Of a DNA stretch of 64,000 bases, positions 44,561-55,273 are shown one piece after another. Positions within the stretch are counted from its first letter, which is position 1. Each line of letters begins with the position of its first letter. The notes below the pieces were generated by a model. That model saw nothing but the letters and a program-made list of their open reading frames with translations, was not told where the DNA came from and searched no databases. The DNA comes from Cupriavidus gilardii (lineage in GTDB: Bacteria; Pseudomonadota; Gammaproteobacteria; Burkholderiales; Burkholderiaceae): NCBI RefSeq assembly GCF_013314895.1, contig NZ_JABTYE010000013.1, positions 62,001-126,000 of the forward strand. The letters run 5' to 3'. The translations under genes and the position numbers were made by a program.

Positions 44561-45356
44561 AGCCGTCCCAGTCGCCGTTCGACCCGGCGTTCCCGGCCCC
44601 GCCCGCGCGCCGCGGCACCGCTTCGAGCTGCCAGGCGCGCGGATGCAGCGCCAGTCCGGCGGCCTCGCCCTGCGCCCGGGTCAGTGTCAGATGGCGGGCC
44701 AGCCAGTCCATCACGCCGCGCAGGAAGCGCTGCTGCTCGAGCCGTACCGCCTCGCGCAGCTTGCGTTCCAGCTGCACGTAGGCAGTGTAGACGTCGAGCA
44801 GATTGGCGCTTTTCAGCGTGGCCGGCGTGGACGGGCTGCGCTCGATCGCCAACACGCGGCTTGCCTGCTGCGGCGTCAGGGCGCCTGTCTCGCGCCAGGC
44901 CGCATACAACGGCTCGAGCGGGGCGAAACGGACGCTGGGCTGCACGCGGGGCACGGCGGCGACCTTCTCCATGCGCAGCAGCAGGTAGCGGACCGCCGCG
45001 GCATGCAGCCGGGCCTGCTCTCGCTCCAGCCCGCCGCGTGCGCCGCGTGCGCCGCGAGCCGGCCGTGCATCGTCGCGCCAGGGTCCGGCGCCGGCAGCAC
45101 GCGCGGTAAAGTCCGGCACGCTGTCCAGACCGGCATTGCCGCCCAGCAGCCGATGCGCACAGTCCGGACCCAAAGCGTGCTCGTCGCCGTGCGCATCGCG
45201 CAGGATATAGGCATGGCCCGAGCCAATGCCGTGCCCCTTGCCGCCCGCGCCCGAGCCGGCGCAGCGCGTCCCCGGATCGACGAAGTCCTTGCGGACCGGC
45301 GTCCAGGGCGAGCTGGTGGTGTGCGGGACGGCGCGGGGAACAGGGTCGGCAGGCAT
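44559..45356 (-). CDS. Hypothetical protein with a possible zinc-ribbon-like N terminus
   Basis: This 265-residue protein is not one I can name. Residues 28-70 have the pattern RCAGSG…GHAYILRDAHGDEHALGPDCAHRL, two cysteines and histidines bracketing a beta hairpin, which recalls small treble-clef domains that recognise modified or labelled substrates, though a full set of four cysteines is absent. The remainder is helical and Arg/Glu-rich (VYTAYVQLERKLREAVRLEQQRFLRGVMDWLARHL). No signal peptide or membrane helix. The ATG at 45356 is the most upstream reasonable start; the frame to 45911 overlaps the ABC-F gene. The upstream gap has imperfect 13-14 bp repeats (about 45376-45430). Confidence 0.65.
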   Translation of the reverse strand: MPADPVPRAVPHTTSSPWTPVRKDFVDPGTRCAGSGAGGKGHGIGSGHAYILRDAHGDEHALGPDCAHRLLGGNAGLDSVPDFTARAAGAGPWRDDARPARGARGARGGLEREQARLHAAAVRYLLLRMEKVAAVPRVQPSVRFAPLEPLYAAWRETGALTPQQASRVLAIERSPSTPATLKSANLLDVYTAYVQLERKLREAVRLEQQRFLRGVMDWLARHLTLTRAQGEAAGLALHPRAWQLEAVPRRAGGAGNAGSNGDWDG

Positions 45357-45576
45357 GCGGTGGGGTGAAATAAGCGACGGCAGGCGGTGACGCCAGGCGA
45401 TGATGGCAGGCGACGACGGCAGGCGGCAGCTCCACCGGTAGCGGCACGGCGACCGATGGTCGGCGCCCGACCATGCAACCGGCAAGCAACGACGCGGGGG
45501 CGCATTGTCTCGCGAATTGCGGGCCGGCGCGACACCGGCGGCATGCCGCCCGCCGCCCCGGGCTAAAATGCGCCCT

Positions 45577-45595
45577 GCCCGGCTTCGTGCCGGGC
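45577..45595 (+). other. Leader hairpin of the ABC-F gene
   Basis: gcccggc (45577-45583) and gccgggc (45589-45595) form a perfect 7-bp stem with a UUCGU-type loop, 24 bases before the GTG start. A TAAAAT (45564-45569) just upstream could be the -10. Confidence 0.4.
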
Positions 45596-45618
45596 TCGAC
45601 TTTCCATAGAAGACTCTT

Positions 45619-47559
<1,941 letters not shown>

Positions 47560-47565
47560 CGGGAT

Positions 47566-47592
47566 CCCGACTGCGGCCCGGCCGCAGTCGGG
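47566..47592. terminator. Perfect 12-bp hairpin between convergent genes
   Basis: cccgactgcggc (47566-47577) pairs perfectly with gccgcagtcggg (47581-47592) around a three-base loop, seven bases past the ABC-F stop and 16 before the stop of the convergent exporter. No T-run; probably a bidirectional terminator or 3'-end stabiliser. Confidence 0.6.
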
Positions 47593-47607
47593 CGTGCCGC
47601 TGCCCCG

Positions 47608-49446
47608 CTATTCCTGCAGCGCCTCCTCGGTCAGGAAGCCGCCGCTCTGATGCGCCCACAGCCGGCCGTACAGCCCGCCACGCTGCAGCAGTTCGCGATG
47701 CGTGCCCTGCTCCACGATGCGGCCACGGTCCAGCACGACAATGCGGTCCATCGCCGCCAACGTCGACAGCCGATGCGCGATCGCCACCACGGTCTTGCCT
47801 TCCATCAGCCGGTACAGGCTCTGCTGGATCGCGATCTCGACCTCGCTGTCGAGCGCGCTGGTGGCCTCGTCCAGCAGCAGGATCGGCGCATCCTTGAGCA
47901 TCACGCGGGCGATCGCGATGCGCTGGCGTTGCCCGCCCGACAGCTTGACGCCGCGCTCGCCGACGTGCGCGTCGTAGCCGCGCCGCCCTTCCCGATCGCT
48001 CAGCGTGTGGATGAAGTCCTCGGCCTCGGCGCGCCGCGCAGCGGCAATCATCTCGGCATCGGTGGCATCGGGCCGGCCGTAGACGATGTTGTCCCGCACC
48101 GAGCGGTGCAGCAGCGAGGTGTCCTGCGTCACCATGCCGATCTGCGCGCGCAGGCTGTCCTGCGTCACGCCGGCGATATCCTGGCCGTCGATCAGGATGC
48201 GACCCGACTCGACGTCGTAGAAACGCAGCAGCAGATTGACCAGCGTCGATTTGCCCGCGCCCGAGCGGCCCACCAGCCCGACCTTCTCGCCGGGCCGGAT
48301 CGTCAGCGTGAAGTCGTCGAACACCGGCCGGCCGGAGCCATAGGAAAAGCCGACGTGCTCGAAGCGGATTTCGCCCTGCGTGACCCGCAGCGGTACCGCA
48401 TCGGGCCGATCCTCGATATGGCGCGGACGCGCCAGCGTCGACACGCCGTCGCGCACCGTGCCGATGTGCTCGAACAGCTCGGCGATCTCCCACATCGCCC
48501 ATTGCGAGATGCCGTTCAGACGCATCGCCATCGCGGTCGCCGCCGCCACCGCGCCGATGCCGATCTGGCCGGCGGACCACAGGAACAGCGCGAGTCCGGT
48601 CGTGGCGACGATCAGCATCATGATCAGCGTGTGGTTGACGATCTCGAACGCGCTGATCAGCCGGCCCTGCGCATACACGGGTTGCATGAACTCCTGCATC
48701 GCGCTGCGCACGTAGCTGGCCTCGCGCCGCGAGTGCGAGAACAGCTTGACCGTCGCGATATTGGTGTAGGCGTCGGTCACGCGCCCGGTCATCACCGAAC
48801 GCGCGTCGGCCTGATGCGCGGAGACGCGCGCCAGCCGCGGCACGAAGTACCACGACGCGCCGACATAGGCAATCACCCAGACCAGGAACGGCGCCAGCAG
48901 CCAGCCATCGAAATTGCCCAGCACCACCGCCGCCGACACCAGGTAGATCACGATATAGACCAGGATATCCGCCACCGTCATCACGGCATCGCGCACCGCC
49001 AGCGCGGTCTGCATGACCTTGGTGGTGACGCGGCCGGCAAACTCGTCCTGGAAGAAGCCCATGCTCTGGTTCAGCATCAGCCGGTGGAAATTCCAGCGCA
49101 GGCGCATCGGGAAGTTGCCGAACAGCGTCTGGAACTTCAGCATGCTCCAGACCGTGACCACCGCGATGCTGGCCAGCACGATGCCGGCCAGCAGCAGCAG
49201 GCGATCCGAATAGGTCGACCACAGTGCTTCGGGCTTGACCGCGGCCAGCCAGTCGACGAGGCGCCCGAGCATGCTGAACAGTACCGCCTCGAAGATGCCG
49301 ATCGCCATTGCGCACAGCACCAGCAGCAACAGATAGCGCCGCACGCCCGCCGTGCAATCGACGATGAACGCGATCCAGTGCGGCGGCGGCGTATCGGGGA
49401 GCGTATCCGGGTAGTTGTGGATACGCCTTTCAAACCAACGGAACAC
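47608..49446 (-). CDS. ABC exporter half-transporter (permease-ATPase fusion)
   Basis: The 612-residue protein has an N-terminal six-helix exporter domain (about residues 30-345) fused to an ATPase domain. The latter carries Walker A GRSGAGKST, signature LSGGQRQRIAIARVML, Walker B ILLLDEATSALD and the H-loop AHRLSTL. This is the MsbA/multidrug homodimeric type; the substrate cannot be told. The start is GTG at 49446 with GGAG nine bases upstream. It is followed on its 3' side by a shared hairpin and lies 45 bases after dsbB on the same strand. Confidence 0.93.
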   Translation of the reverse strand: MFRWFERRIHNYPDTLPDTPPPHWIAFIVDCTAGVRRYLLLLVLCAMAIGIFEAVLFSMLGRLVDWLAAVKPEALWSTYSDRLLLLAGIVLASIAVVTVWSMLKFQTLFGNFPMRLRWNFHRLMLNQSMGFFQDEFAGRVTTKVMQTALAVRDAVMTVADILVYIVIYLVSAAVVLGNFDGWLLAPFLVWVIAYVGASWYFVPRLARVSAHQADARSVMTGRVTDAYTNIATVKLFSHSRREASYVRSAMQEFMQPVYAQGRLISAFEIVNHTLIMMLIVATTGLALFLWSAGQIGIGAVAAATAMAMRLNGISQWAMWEIAELFEHIGTVRDGVSTLARPRHIEDRPDAVPLRVTQGEIRFEHVGFSYGSGRPVFDDFTLTIRPGEKVGLVGRSGAGKSTLVNLLLRFYDVESGRILIDGQDIAGVTQDSLRAQIGMVTQDTSLLHRSVRDNIVYGRPDATDAEMIAAARRAEAEDFIHTLSDREGRRGYDAHVGERGVKLSGGQRQRIAIARVMLKDAPILLLDEATSALDSEVEIAIQQSLYRLMEGKTVVAIAHRLSTLAAMDRIVVLDRGRIVEQGTHRELLQRGGLYGRLWAHQSGGFLTEEALQE

Positions 49447-49491
49447 GGCCAGTTTCTCCAGGAATGGTGTCGAGCGGCCGCGACGGGTCGC

Positions 49492-49977
49492 TCAACGGTA
49501 GTTACGTTCGCGGCGGATCAGTCCGACCGCCAGCACGCCGGTCAGCACCACCAGCCAGATCAGCGACCAGCCCGGAATCGAGATGCCGAGCACGGGCGGC
49601 AGCGGCGCGGAGCACAGACCGTCGGAATAGAACACTTGCGGCAGCACGCGCGCGGTCGGCAGCGCGTTGACCCAGTTCTCCAGCGGGTCGATGCCGCAGC
49701 TCGCCTTCGGATTGAGCAGCAGCGACACGTGGTAGCCGGCTACCGCGATGCCGCCGACGCCCGACAGCATCGCCAGCCCTTGCCACAGCGTGCGGGTGCC
49801 CTGCCCCAGCGCCGCCAGCAGCGAGAACAGGCCGATCGCGACGAAGGCGAAGCGCTGCATCACGCAAAGCGGACACGGCTGATAGCCCTGCGCGTGCTGC
49901 AGATAGAGGGCATAGCCGACCAGTCCGAACGAGACGATGGCGATCAGCAGGAAGTAGGCGCGGGAATTCGCTTGCAT
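49492..49977 (-). CDS. dsbB: Disulfide bond formation protein B
   Basis: DsbB reoxidises periplasmic DsbA and passes electrons to quinone. The 161-residue protein has four membrane helices, the first periplasmic cysteine pair C35-x2-C38 (QPCPLCVMQR) and the second pair C94 and C122 in the long second loop (ASCGID, GLCSAP). The ATG at 49977 fits the first helix; the open frame to 50430 is a shadow. Tandem repeats lie directly upstream. Confidence 0.95.
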   Translation of the reverse strand: MQANSRAYFLLIAIVSFGLVGYALYLQHAQGYQPCPLCVMQRFAFVAIGLFSLLAALGQGTRTLWQGLAMLSGVGGIAVAGYHVSLLLNPKASCGIDPLENWVNALPTARVLPQVFYSDGLCSAPLPPVLGISIPGWSLIWLVVLTGVLAVGLIRRERNYR

Positions 49978-50308
49978 GGCGGAATGGCGGTCGACAGAGC
50001 GGTGAACGAAGCGGTGAACAAGGTCCGGAATGGTCCGGAATGGTTGGGAATGGTTGGGAATGGTCCGGGTAGAACGGGGCATCGGCGATATGCGGTGGTC
50101 CGGTATCGCGACCAGGCGCCATCTTACCGATTTTGCCCAACACGCGCCGCAGCGTGCGACGGCGCATGCACGCGCGACCGCCACGATTGCGACCGATCGC
50201 CGCAGCGCCGCATGCCGGCATTGCCGATGCCGGCGAACGCGCGAACAATGCCGTTCATTGCGTCGGCGCACCATGCGTTCGCCCCATGATTCGTCGAGGA
50301 CCGTACCC
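49978..50308. other. dsbB upstream gap
   Basis: This 331-base divergent gap contains the 10-bp repeat array (50022-50069) and a perfect 8-bp hairpin gccggcat/atgccggc (50214-50221 with 50227-50234). I found no convincing promoter for either flanking gene. Confidence 0.4.
50022..50069. repeat. 10-bp tandem repeat, about 5 copies
   Basis: Units of tggtccggaa (variants tggttgggaa) repeat about five times upstream of dsbB. A short near-repeat (gcggtgaac twice) lies just to the left. Confidence 0.8.
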
Positions 50309-50776
50309 ATGAACAGCAATGCCCTGCGCGCCGTGCGCAGCACCGAATTCCGCCCGACCCGGCCAATCCGCCCGACCCGGCCGACCCGGCCGCCCTGTTT
50401 CCGCGCGACCGCAGAGGCCGCCAATGGCAACCGCGGCCCGGCGGCCGAACCGCGCCCGTCGCCGGCGCCGGTGGTGCCGGTCGGCTACCGCCAGGGGTTC
50501 ATCACTGCGATCTCGGTGCTGCTGGCCTTTACGCTGGCCTTCTGGCGCTACTGGAGTTTCGAGAGTCCGGGCCCGTGGAACGCGCTGTCGCTGGCCGTCG
50601 AGGTCTCGCTGGGTGTCGCCGCCGGCCTGCAGGTGGTGGCGCTGTTCCGCTCGCTGCGGGTCGAGGACGACCAGGTCCCCGAGTACCGCCGCACGCAGCG
50701 CTGGCTGTTCGTGTCGGCAGTGGTGCTGATCGCCGCGCTGCTCGGCGCGCTGTGCGAGGACTCGGTGTTCGGCTGA
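50309..50776 (+). CDS. Hypothetical membrane protein
   Basis: The family is unknown to me. The 155-residue protein begins at ATG 50309 with GAGGA nine bases upstream. Residues 14-30 are a low-complexity Pro-Thr-Arg tract encoded by 9-bp repeats. Three hydrophobic segments follow (about 65-82, 92-112 and 129-150), suggesting three membrane helices with a cytoplasmic Arg-rich tail. It converges on radA. Confidence 0.7.
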   Translation: MNSNALRAVRSTEFRPTRPIRPTRPTRPPCFRATAEAANGNRGPAAEPRPSPAPVVPVGYRQGFITAISVLLAFTLAFWRYWSFESPGPWNALSLAVEVSLGVAAGLQVVALFRSLRVEDDQVPEYRRTQRWLFVSAVVLIAALLGALCEDSVFG

Positions 50777-50797
50777 AAGCGCCGGTACGCGCGGCGC

Positions 50798-52162
50798 TCA
50801 GCCGTCGAGATGGCGCACGCGCTCGATCGCCTGCTCGATCCGTTCGACGGGGATCACCTCGAGCCCGTCGATCGGCTGCTTGGGCGCGTTGGCCTTCGGA
50901 ATCACCGCCTGCGTGAAGCCCAGCTTCGCCGCCTCGCGCAGCCGGTCCTGGCCGCGCGGGCTGGGACGGATCTCCCCCGCCAGGCCGACCTCGCCGAACA
51001 CCACCAGCCCGCGCGGCAACGGCTTGTTGCGCATCGACGAATGGATCGACAGCAGCACCGCGAGATCGGCCGCCGGCTCGGTGATCTTGACCCCGCCCAC
51101 CGCGTTCAGGAACACGTCTTGGTCGAAGCAGGCGATGCCGGCATGGCGGTGCAGCACCGCCAGCAGCAGCGCCAGCCGGTTCTGCTCGAGGCCCACCGCC
51201 AGACGCCGCGGATTGGGCACATGGGCGGCGTCGACCAGCGCCTGGATCTCGACCAGCAGCGGGCGCGAACCCTCCTGCGTGACCATCACGCAGGACCCGG
51301 ACACGGTCTGCTCATGCTGCGACAGGAACAGCGCCGACGGATTGCTGATGCCGCGCAGCCCGCGCTCGGTCATCGCGAACACACCCAGCTCGTTGACCGC
51401 GCCGAAGCGGTTCTTGAACGCGCGAATCAGCCGGTGCGAGGAATGCGTGTCGCCCTCGAAATACAGCACCGTATCGACGATATGCTCGAGCACGCGCGGC
51501 CCGGCCAGGCTGCCTTCCTTGGTCACATGGCCGACCAGGATGATCGTGGTACCGCTGCTCTTGGCGATCCGCGTCAGCTGCGCCGCGCATTCGCGCACCT
51601 GGGCCACCGAGCCCGGCGCCGACGTCAGCGCCTCCGAGTACAGCGTCTGGATCGAGTCGATCACCGCCACCTCGGGCTTGTCCGCGTCCAGCGTCGCCTG
51701 GATCTTCTCGAGCTGAATCTCGGGCAGCAGCCCCAGGCTCGGACTGTCGATACCCAGCCGCTGCGCGCGCAGCGCGATCTGCGCGCCCGACTCCTCGCCG
51801 CTGACATAGAGCACGCGCCGGCTGCCGGCCAGATTGGCGAGCGCCTGCAACAGCAGCGTGGACTTGCCGATGCCGGGGTCGCCGCCGATCAGCACCACGC
51901 CGCCGGCCACCAGGCCGCCGCCGAGCACCCGGTCGAATTCCTCGATGCCGCTGCTAAAGCGCGGCACGTCGGACGCCTCGATCTCGGACAGCCGCTGGAC
52001 CGTGCTGGTCGCCGCGAGCGGCTGGAAGCGCCGCGCCGACGGCGTCTCCGGCAGGCTCTCGACCAGCGTGTTCCATTGCTGGCAATGCGGGCACTGCCCC
52101 TGCCAGCGCGGCACGGAGCCGCCGCATTCGGTACAGGTGTAAATGGTCTTGGTCTTTGCCAA
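50798..52162 (-). CDS. radA: DNA repair protein RadA
   Basis: RadA is a RecA-like branch-migration ATPase that processes recombination intermediates. The 454 residues start with a four-cysteine zinc finger (C10, C13, C24, C27). A RecA core follows with Walker A GGDPGIGKST, the RadA-specific KNRFG motif and a C-terminal Lon-protease-like domain (ALLLAVLHRHAGI…GEIRPSPRGQDRL). The start is TTG at 52162: AAGGA lies six bases upstream and no ATG is available before the zinc finger. It lies 104 bases after alr on the same strand. Confidence 0.97.
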   Translation of the reverse strand: MAKTKTIYTCTECGGSVPRWQGQCPHCQQWNTLVESLPETPSARRFQPLAATSTVQRLSEIEASDVPRFSSGIEEFDRVLGGGLVAGGVVLIGGDPGIGKSTLLLQALANLAGSRRVLYVSGEESGAQIALRAQRLGIDSPSLGLLPEIQLEKIQATLDADKPEVAVIDSIQTLYSEALTSAPGSVAQVRECAAQLTRIAKSSGTTIILVGHVTKEGSLAGPRVLEHIVDTVLYFEGDTHSSHRLIRAFKNRFGAVNELGVFAMTERGLRGISNPSALFLSQHEQTVSGSCVMVTQEGSRPLLVEIQALVDAAHVPNPRRLAVGLEQNRLALLLAVLHRHAGIACFDQDVFLNAVGGVKITEPAADLAVLLSIHSSMRNKPLPRGLVVFGEVGLAGEIRPSPRGQDRLREAAKLGFTQAVIPKANAPKQPIDGLEVIPVERIEQAIERVRHLDG

Positions 52163-52266
52163 CGGGAATCCTTGGGCCAGGAACGAGAAGGCGCCGCCGC
52201 CGAAAGCCCCGAGGGCTGGAAGGCCGGGAAAGTCCGGAGGCCGGCAGGCGCCGCGAGGCGCCGATT

Positions 52267-53400
52267 CTACTTGGCCGGCGCGCTCTCGGCGACGTTGGGG
52301 GCGTCCGGCACGGTCAGCGTCGCGACGGTGACCGGCACGCGCGGCGCCAGCGCGCACATCAGCTCGTAGCCGACGGTGCCGCTGGCAGCGGCCACCTCGT
52401 CGATCGGCAGGCCGTGGCCCCACAGGGTGACCGGCGAACCGACCCGCGCCTTCGGGCACGGCGTCAGGTCGACGCACAGCATGTCCATCGACACCCGGCC
52501 GACCAGATGCGTGCGCACGCCATCGACCAGCACCGGCGCCGGCTGGTCGCCCCAGCCCGCGGCATGGCGCGGATAGCCGTCGGCATAGCCGCAGGCGACC
52601 ACGCCGATCCGCATCGGGCGGTCGGCCGTAAACAGCGAGCCGTAGCCGACCGTGTCGCCGGGCCGCAATTCCTGCACCGCGATCAGTTCGCTGTGCAGCG
52701 ACATCGCCGGCATCAGCCCGATGTCCGCAATGTCGGCCTGCCGGCCGCTGGGCGAGGCGCCATACAGCACGATGCCGGGACGGACCCAGGCGCGGTGCGC
52801 GGCCGGATGCCATAGCGTGGCGGCCGAGTTCGACAGGCTGGCCTCGCCCGGCAGATTGGCGGTGGCGGCGTCGAACACCTCCAGCTGGTGCGCGATGCCG
52901 CGCTCGCCGTCGGCGTCGGAGAAGTGGGTCATATGGACGATGCTGCCCACTCCGGACAGCGTGCGGGCGCGCTCCCAGGCGGTGCGGTACTGGTCCGGCG
53001 CGAAACCGAGCCGGTTCATGCCGGTATTGAGCTTGAGCTGGATCGCCAGCGGCCCCTTGGGCCGGGCCACCTCGAGCATGCGCAGCTGCTCGTCGTTGTG
53101 GATCGCGGTGGTCAGCCGGTATTCCTCGAGCAGCGGCACGTCCTGCGGCTGGAAAAAGCCCTCGAGCAGCAGGATCGGCCCCTGCCAGCCCAGTTCACGC
53201 AGCAGCACGGCCTCGTTCAGGTCCAGCAGGCCGAAGCCGTCGGCGGCGCGCAGGCCGGCGAAGGCGCGGCGGATGCCGTGACCGTAGGCGTTGGCCTTGA
53301 CCACGGCCCAGACGCGGGATGCCGGCGCGTGGCGACGCACCACCTCGAGATTGTTCGCCAGGGCGGGTTGATGGATGACAGCGTGAATCGGTCTTGGCAT
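52267..53400 (-). CDS. alr: Alanine racemase
   Basis: Alr interconverts L- and D-alanine for peptidoglycan synthesis. The 377-residue PLP enzyme has the cofactor lysine K35 in [11 protein letters not shown], the barrel blocks [12 protein letters not shown] and [16 protein letters not shown], the catalytic tyrosine in TVGYGSLF, and [15 protein letters not shown] at 53400. alr-radA is a conserved pair in betaproteobacteria, divergent from lplT. Confidence 0.97.
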   Translation of the reverse strand: MPRPIHAVIHQPALANNLEVVRRHAPASRVWAVVKANAYGHGIRRAFAGLRAADGFGLLDLNEAVLLRELGWQGPILLLEGFFQPQDVPLLEEYRLTTAIHNDEQLRMLEVARPKGPLAIQLKLNTGMNRLGFAPDQYRTAWERARTLSGVGSIVHMTHFSDADGERGIAHQLEVFDAATANLPGEASLSNSAATLWHPAAHRAWVRPGIVLYGASPSGRQADIADIGLMPAMSLHSELIAVQELRPGDTVGYGSLFTADRPMRIGVVACGYADGYPRHAAGWGDQPAPVLVDGVRTHLVGRVSMDMLCVDLTPCPKARVGSPVTLWGHGLPIDEVAAASGTVGYELMCALAPRVPVTVATLTVPDAPNVAESAPAK

Positions 53401-53901
53401 GGGATCAGGGAAGGTTCGTCACAGCGGCATCGCGGCCCGCCGGGCCTGTGGCTTGCCATGGCCATGGGCGGGCGTGCCGAAGTGGTGCCCGGGGCACTGT
53501 CCCTGGGGATGACCAGGGGGACGACCATGGGCGTTCGGCACCAATGCGCGGCAGCACACCGAAGGGGCACCGCGTAGACCGTTATTTGACCACATTGGTT
53601 CGGCAATTCCCGGGAATCCGCTCCGCATCGAATGGTCAAACCCGGTCAATTTGCGGTCTTCCCTTCTTCGGAATTGAAAGACTTTCGTGATATAAAGCCG
53701 GACGTTCCGGCCATGTTTCAAAAGTGATTCAATATGACGGGTCCCGTCAGGTACGTACACGCCCCCGCCACGCCGAACCGGACCAGGCGCGGGCGTCCCG
53801 TTGGCAAGGCCGCCGTTCACCCCCTCCGCACGATGCCGACAGCCGTTGGCGCGGGCACGCCAGTAGCGCAAGGAAATCGCGATGGAGACAGAGTCCAAGG
53901 T
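53401..53901. other. alr/lplT divergent gap
   Basis: This 501-base gap has no supported gene. It holds the lplT extended -10 (53688-53696), a 12-base perfect palindrome attcccgggaat (53606-53617) and two similar ggtcaa boxes (about 53633 and 53644). Positions 53581-53730 are visibly AT-richer than the surroundings, as expected of a control region. An open frame from 53734 joins lplT but lacks a ribosome site. Confidence 0.4.
53688..53696 (+). promoter_or_regulatory. Extended -10 promoter of lplT
   Basis: TG (53688-53689), one base, then TATAAA (53691-53696). No -35 at the usual spacing. The lplT leader would be about 200 bases. Confidence 0.5.
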
Positions 53902-55221
53902 ATGAAGAAGGGTTTTTACACCATCATGGCCGCGCAGTTTTTTTCGTCGCTGGCCGACAACGCTCTGCTCATCGCCGCCATTGCCCTCCTCGCCGAATTG
54001 CATTCCCCGCAGTGGATGACCCCGCTGCTCAAGCTGTTCTTCGTGCTCTCCTATGTCGTGCTGGCCGCCTTCGTCGGCGCCTTCGCCGACTCGATGCCGA
54101 AGGGCAAGGTGATGTTCATCACCAACACGATCAAGATCGGCGGCTGCGCGATCATGATGTTCGGCCTGCACCCGCTGCTGGCCTACGGCGTGGTCGGCTT
54201 CGGCGCGGCGGCCTACTCCCCGGCCAAGTACGGCATCCTGACCGAACTGCTGCCGGCCGAACGCCTGGTGGCCGCGAACGGCTGGATCGAGGGCCTGACG
54301 GTCGGCTCGATCATCCTCGGCACGGTGGTCGGCGGCGCGCTGATCTCGGTCAAGGTATCGGCGCTGATGCTGGCGATGGACCTGCCCTGGATCGAGACCG
54401 GCATCGACACGCCGGCCGAGGCCGCGATGGTGGTCATCATGCTGTTCTACGTGATCGCCGCCCTGTTCAATCTGTTCATTCCCGATACCGGCGCCCGCTA
54501 TCCGCAGCAGGAGAAGAACCCGATCAAGCTGATCGCCGAGTTCGCCGACTGCTTCACGGCGCTGTGGAAAGACAAGCTCGGCCAGATCTCGCTGGCCGTG
54601 ACCACGCTGTTCTGGGGCGCCGGCGCGACGCTGCAGTTCATCGTGCTGAAGTGGGCGGAGAAGTCGCTCGGCCTGAACCTGTCGCAAGGCGCGCTGCTGC
54701 AGGCCGTAGTGGCGGTCGGCGTGGCCGTCGGCGCGATCATGGCGGCGATGCGCATTCCGCTACGCAAGTCGCTGTCGGTGCTGCCGTTCGGCGTGGCGAT
54801 GGGCGCGATCGTGATGCTGATGGCCTTCTACACCAAGGACGCGATGCCCGATGTCGCGCTCGACCTGCTGGGCATGCGGATGCCGCTGTATATGGCGATC
54901 GCCTACGTCTTCCTGATGCTGGTGGGCGGCATGTCGGGCTACTTCGTGGTGCCGATGAACGCGCTGCTGCAGCATCGCGGCCACGTGCTGCTGTCGGCCG
55001 GCCACTCGATCGCGGTGCAGAACTTCAACGAGAACGTCTCGGTGCTGCTGATGCTGTGCCTGTATGCGCTGCTGATCAAGCTGAACGTGCCGATCGGCAT
55101 CGTGATCATCGCCTTCGGCATGTTCGTCTGCGGCACGATGCTGCTGGTGATGCGGCAGCATCGCAAGAACGTCCGGCTGTACAACTCGCTGGCGATGATC
55201 GGCGAAGACAAGCACCACTAA
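53902..55221 (+). CDS. lplT: Lysophospholipid transporter LplT
   Basis: LplT is an MFS flippase that returns lysophospholipids to the inner leaflet for reacylation. The 439-residue protein has about twelve membrane helices and the family N-terminus (FYTIMAAQFFSSLADNALLIAAIALL). Further blocks are AFADSMPKGKVM and AAYSPAKYGILTELLP, close to LplT rather than drug exporters. I chose ATG at 53902; the extension to 53734 is basic, Pro-rich and lies in the leader. The usual acyltransferase/acyl-ACP synthetase partner (aas) is not adjacent here. Confidence 0.9.
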   Translation: MKKGFYTIMAAQFFSSLADNALLIAAIALLAELHSPQWMTPLLKLFFVLSYVVLAAFVGAFADSMPKGKVMFITNTIKIGGCAIMMFGLHPLLAYGVVGFGAAAYSPAKYGILTELLPAERLVAANGWIEGLTVGSIILGTVVGGALISVKVSALMLAMDLPWIETGIDTPAEAAMVVIMLFYVIAALFNLFIPDTGARYPQQEKNPIKLIAEFADCFTALWKDKLGQISLAVTTLFWGAGATLQFIVLKWAEKSLGLNLSQGALLQAVVAVGVAVGAIMAAMRIPLRKSLSVLPFGVAMGAIVMLMAFYTKDAMPDVALDLLGMRMPLYMAIAYVFLMLVGGMSGYFVVPMNALLQHRGHVLLSAGHSIAVQNFNENVSVLLMLCLYALLIKLNVPIGIVIIAFGMFVCGTMLLVMRQHRKNVRLYNSLAMIGEDKHH

Positions 55222-55273
55222 ACCAGGACGGCGCCGAACGCGCGCCGCCGCCTTCGCGCGAAAGACCAGCGGC

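Noticed and set aside
53217-53639. 140-residue minus-strand open frame in the alr/lplT gap
   Set aside because: It overlaps the start of alr in another frame, lacks a ribosome site, and shows no domain.
53734-53901. 56-residue N-terminal extension of LplT
   Set aside because: It lies in the leader downstream of the extended -10, is Pro/Arg-rich, and the transporter's first membrane helix starts right after M at 53902.
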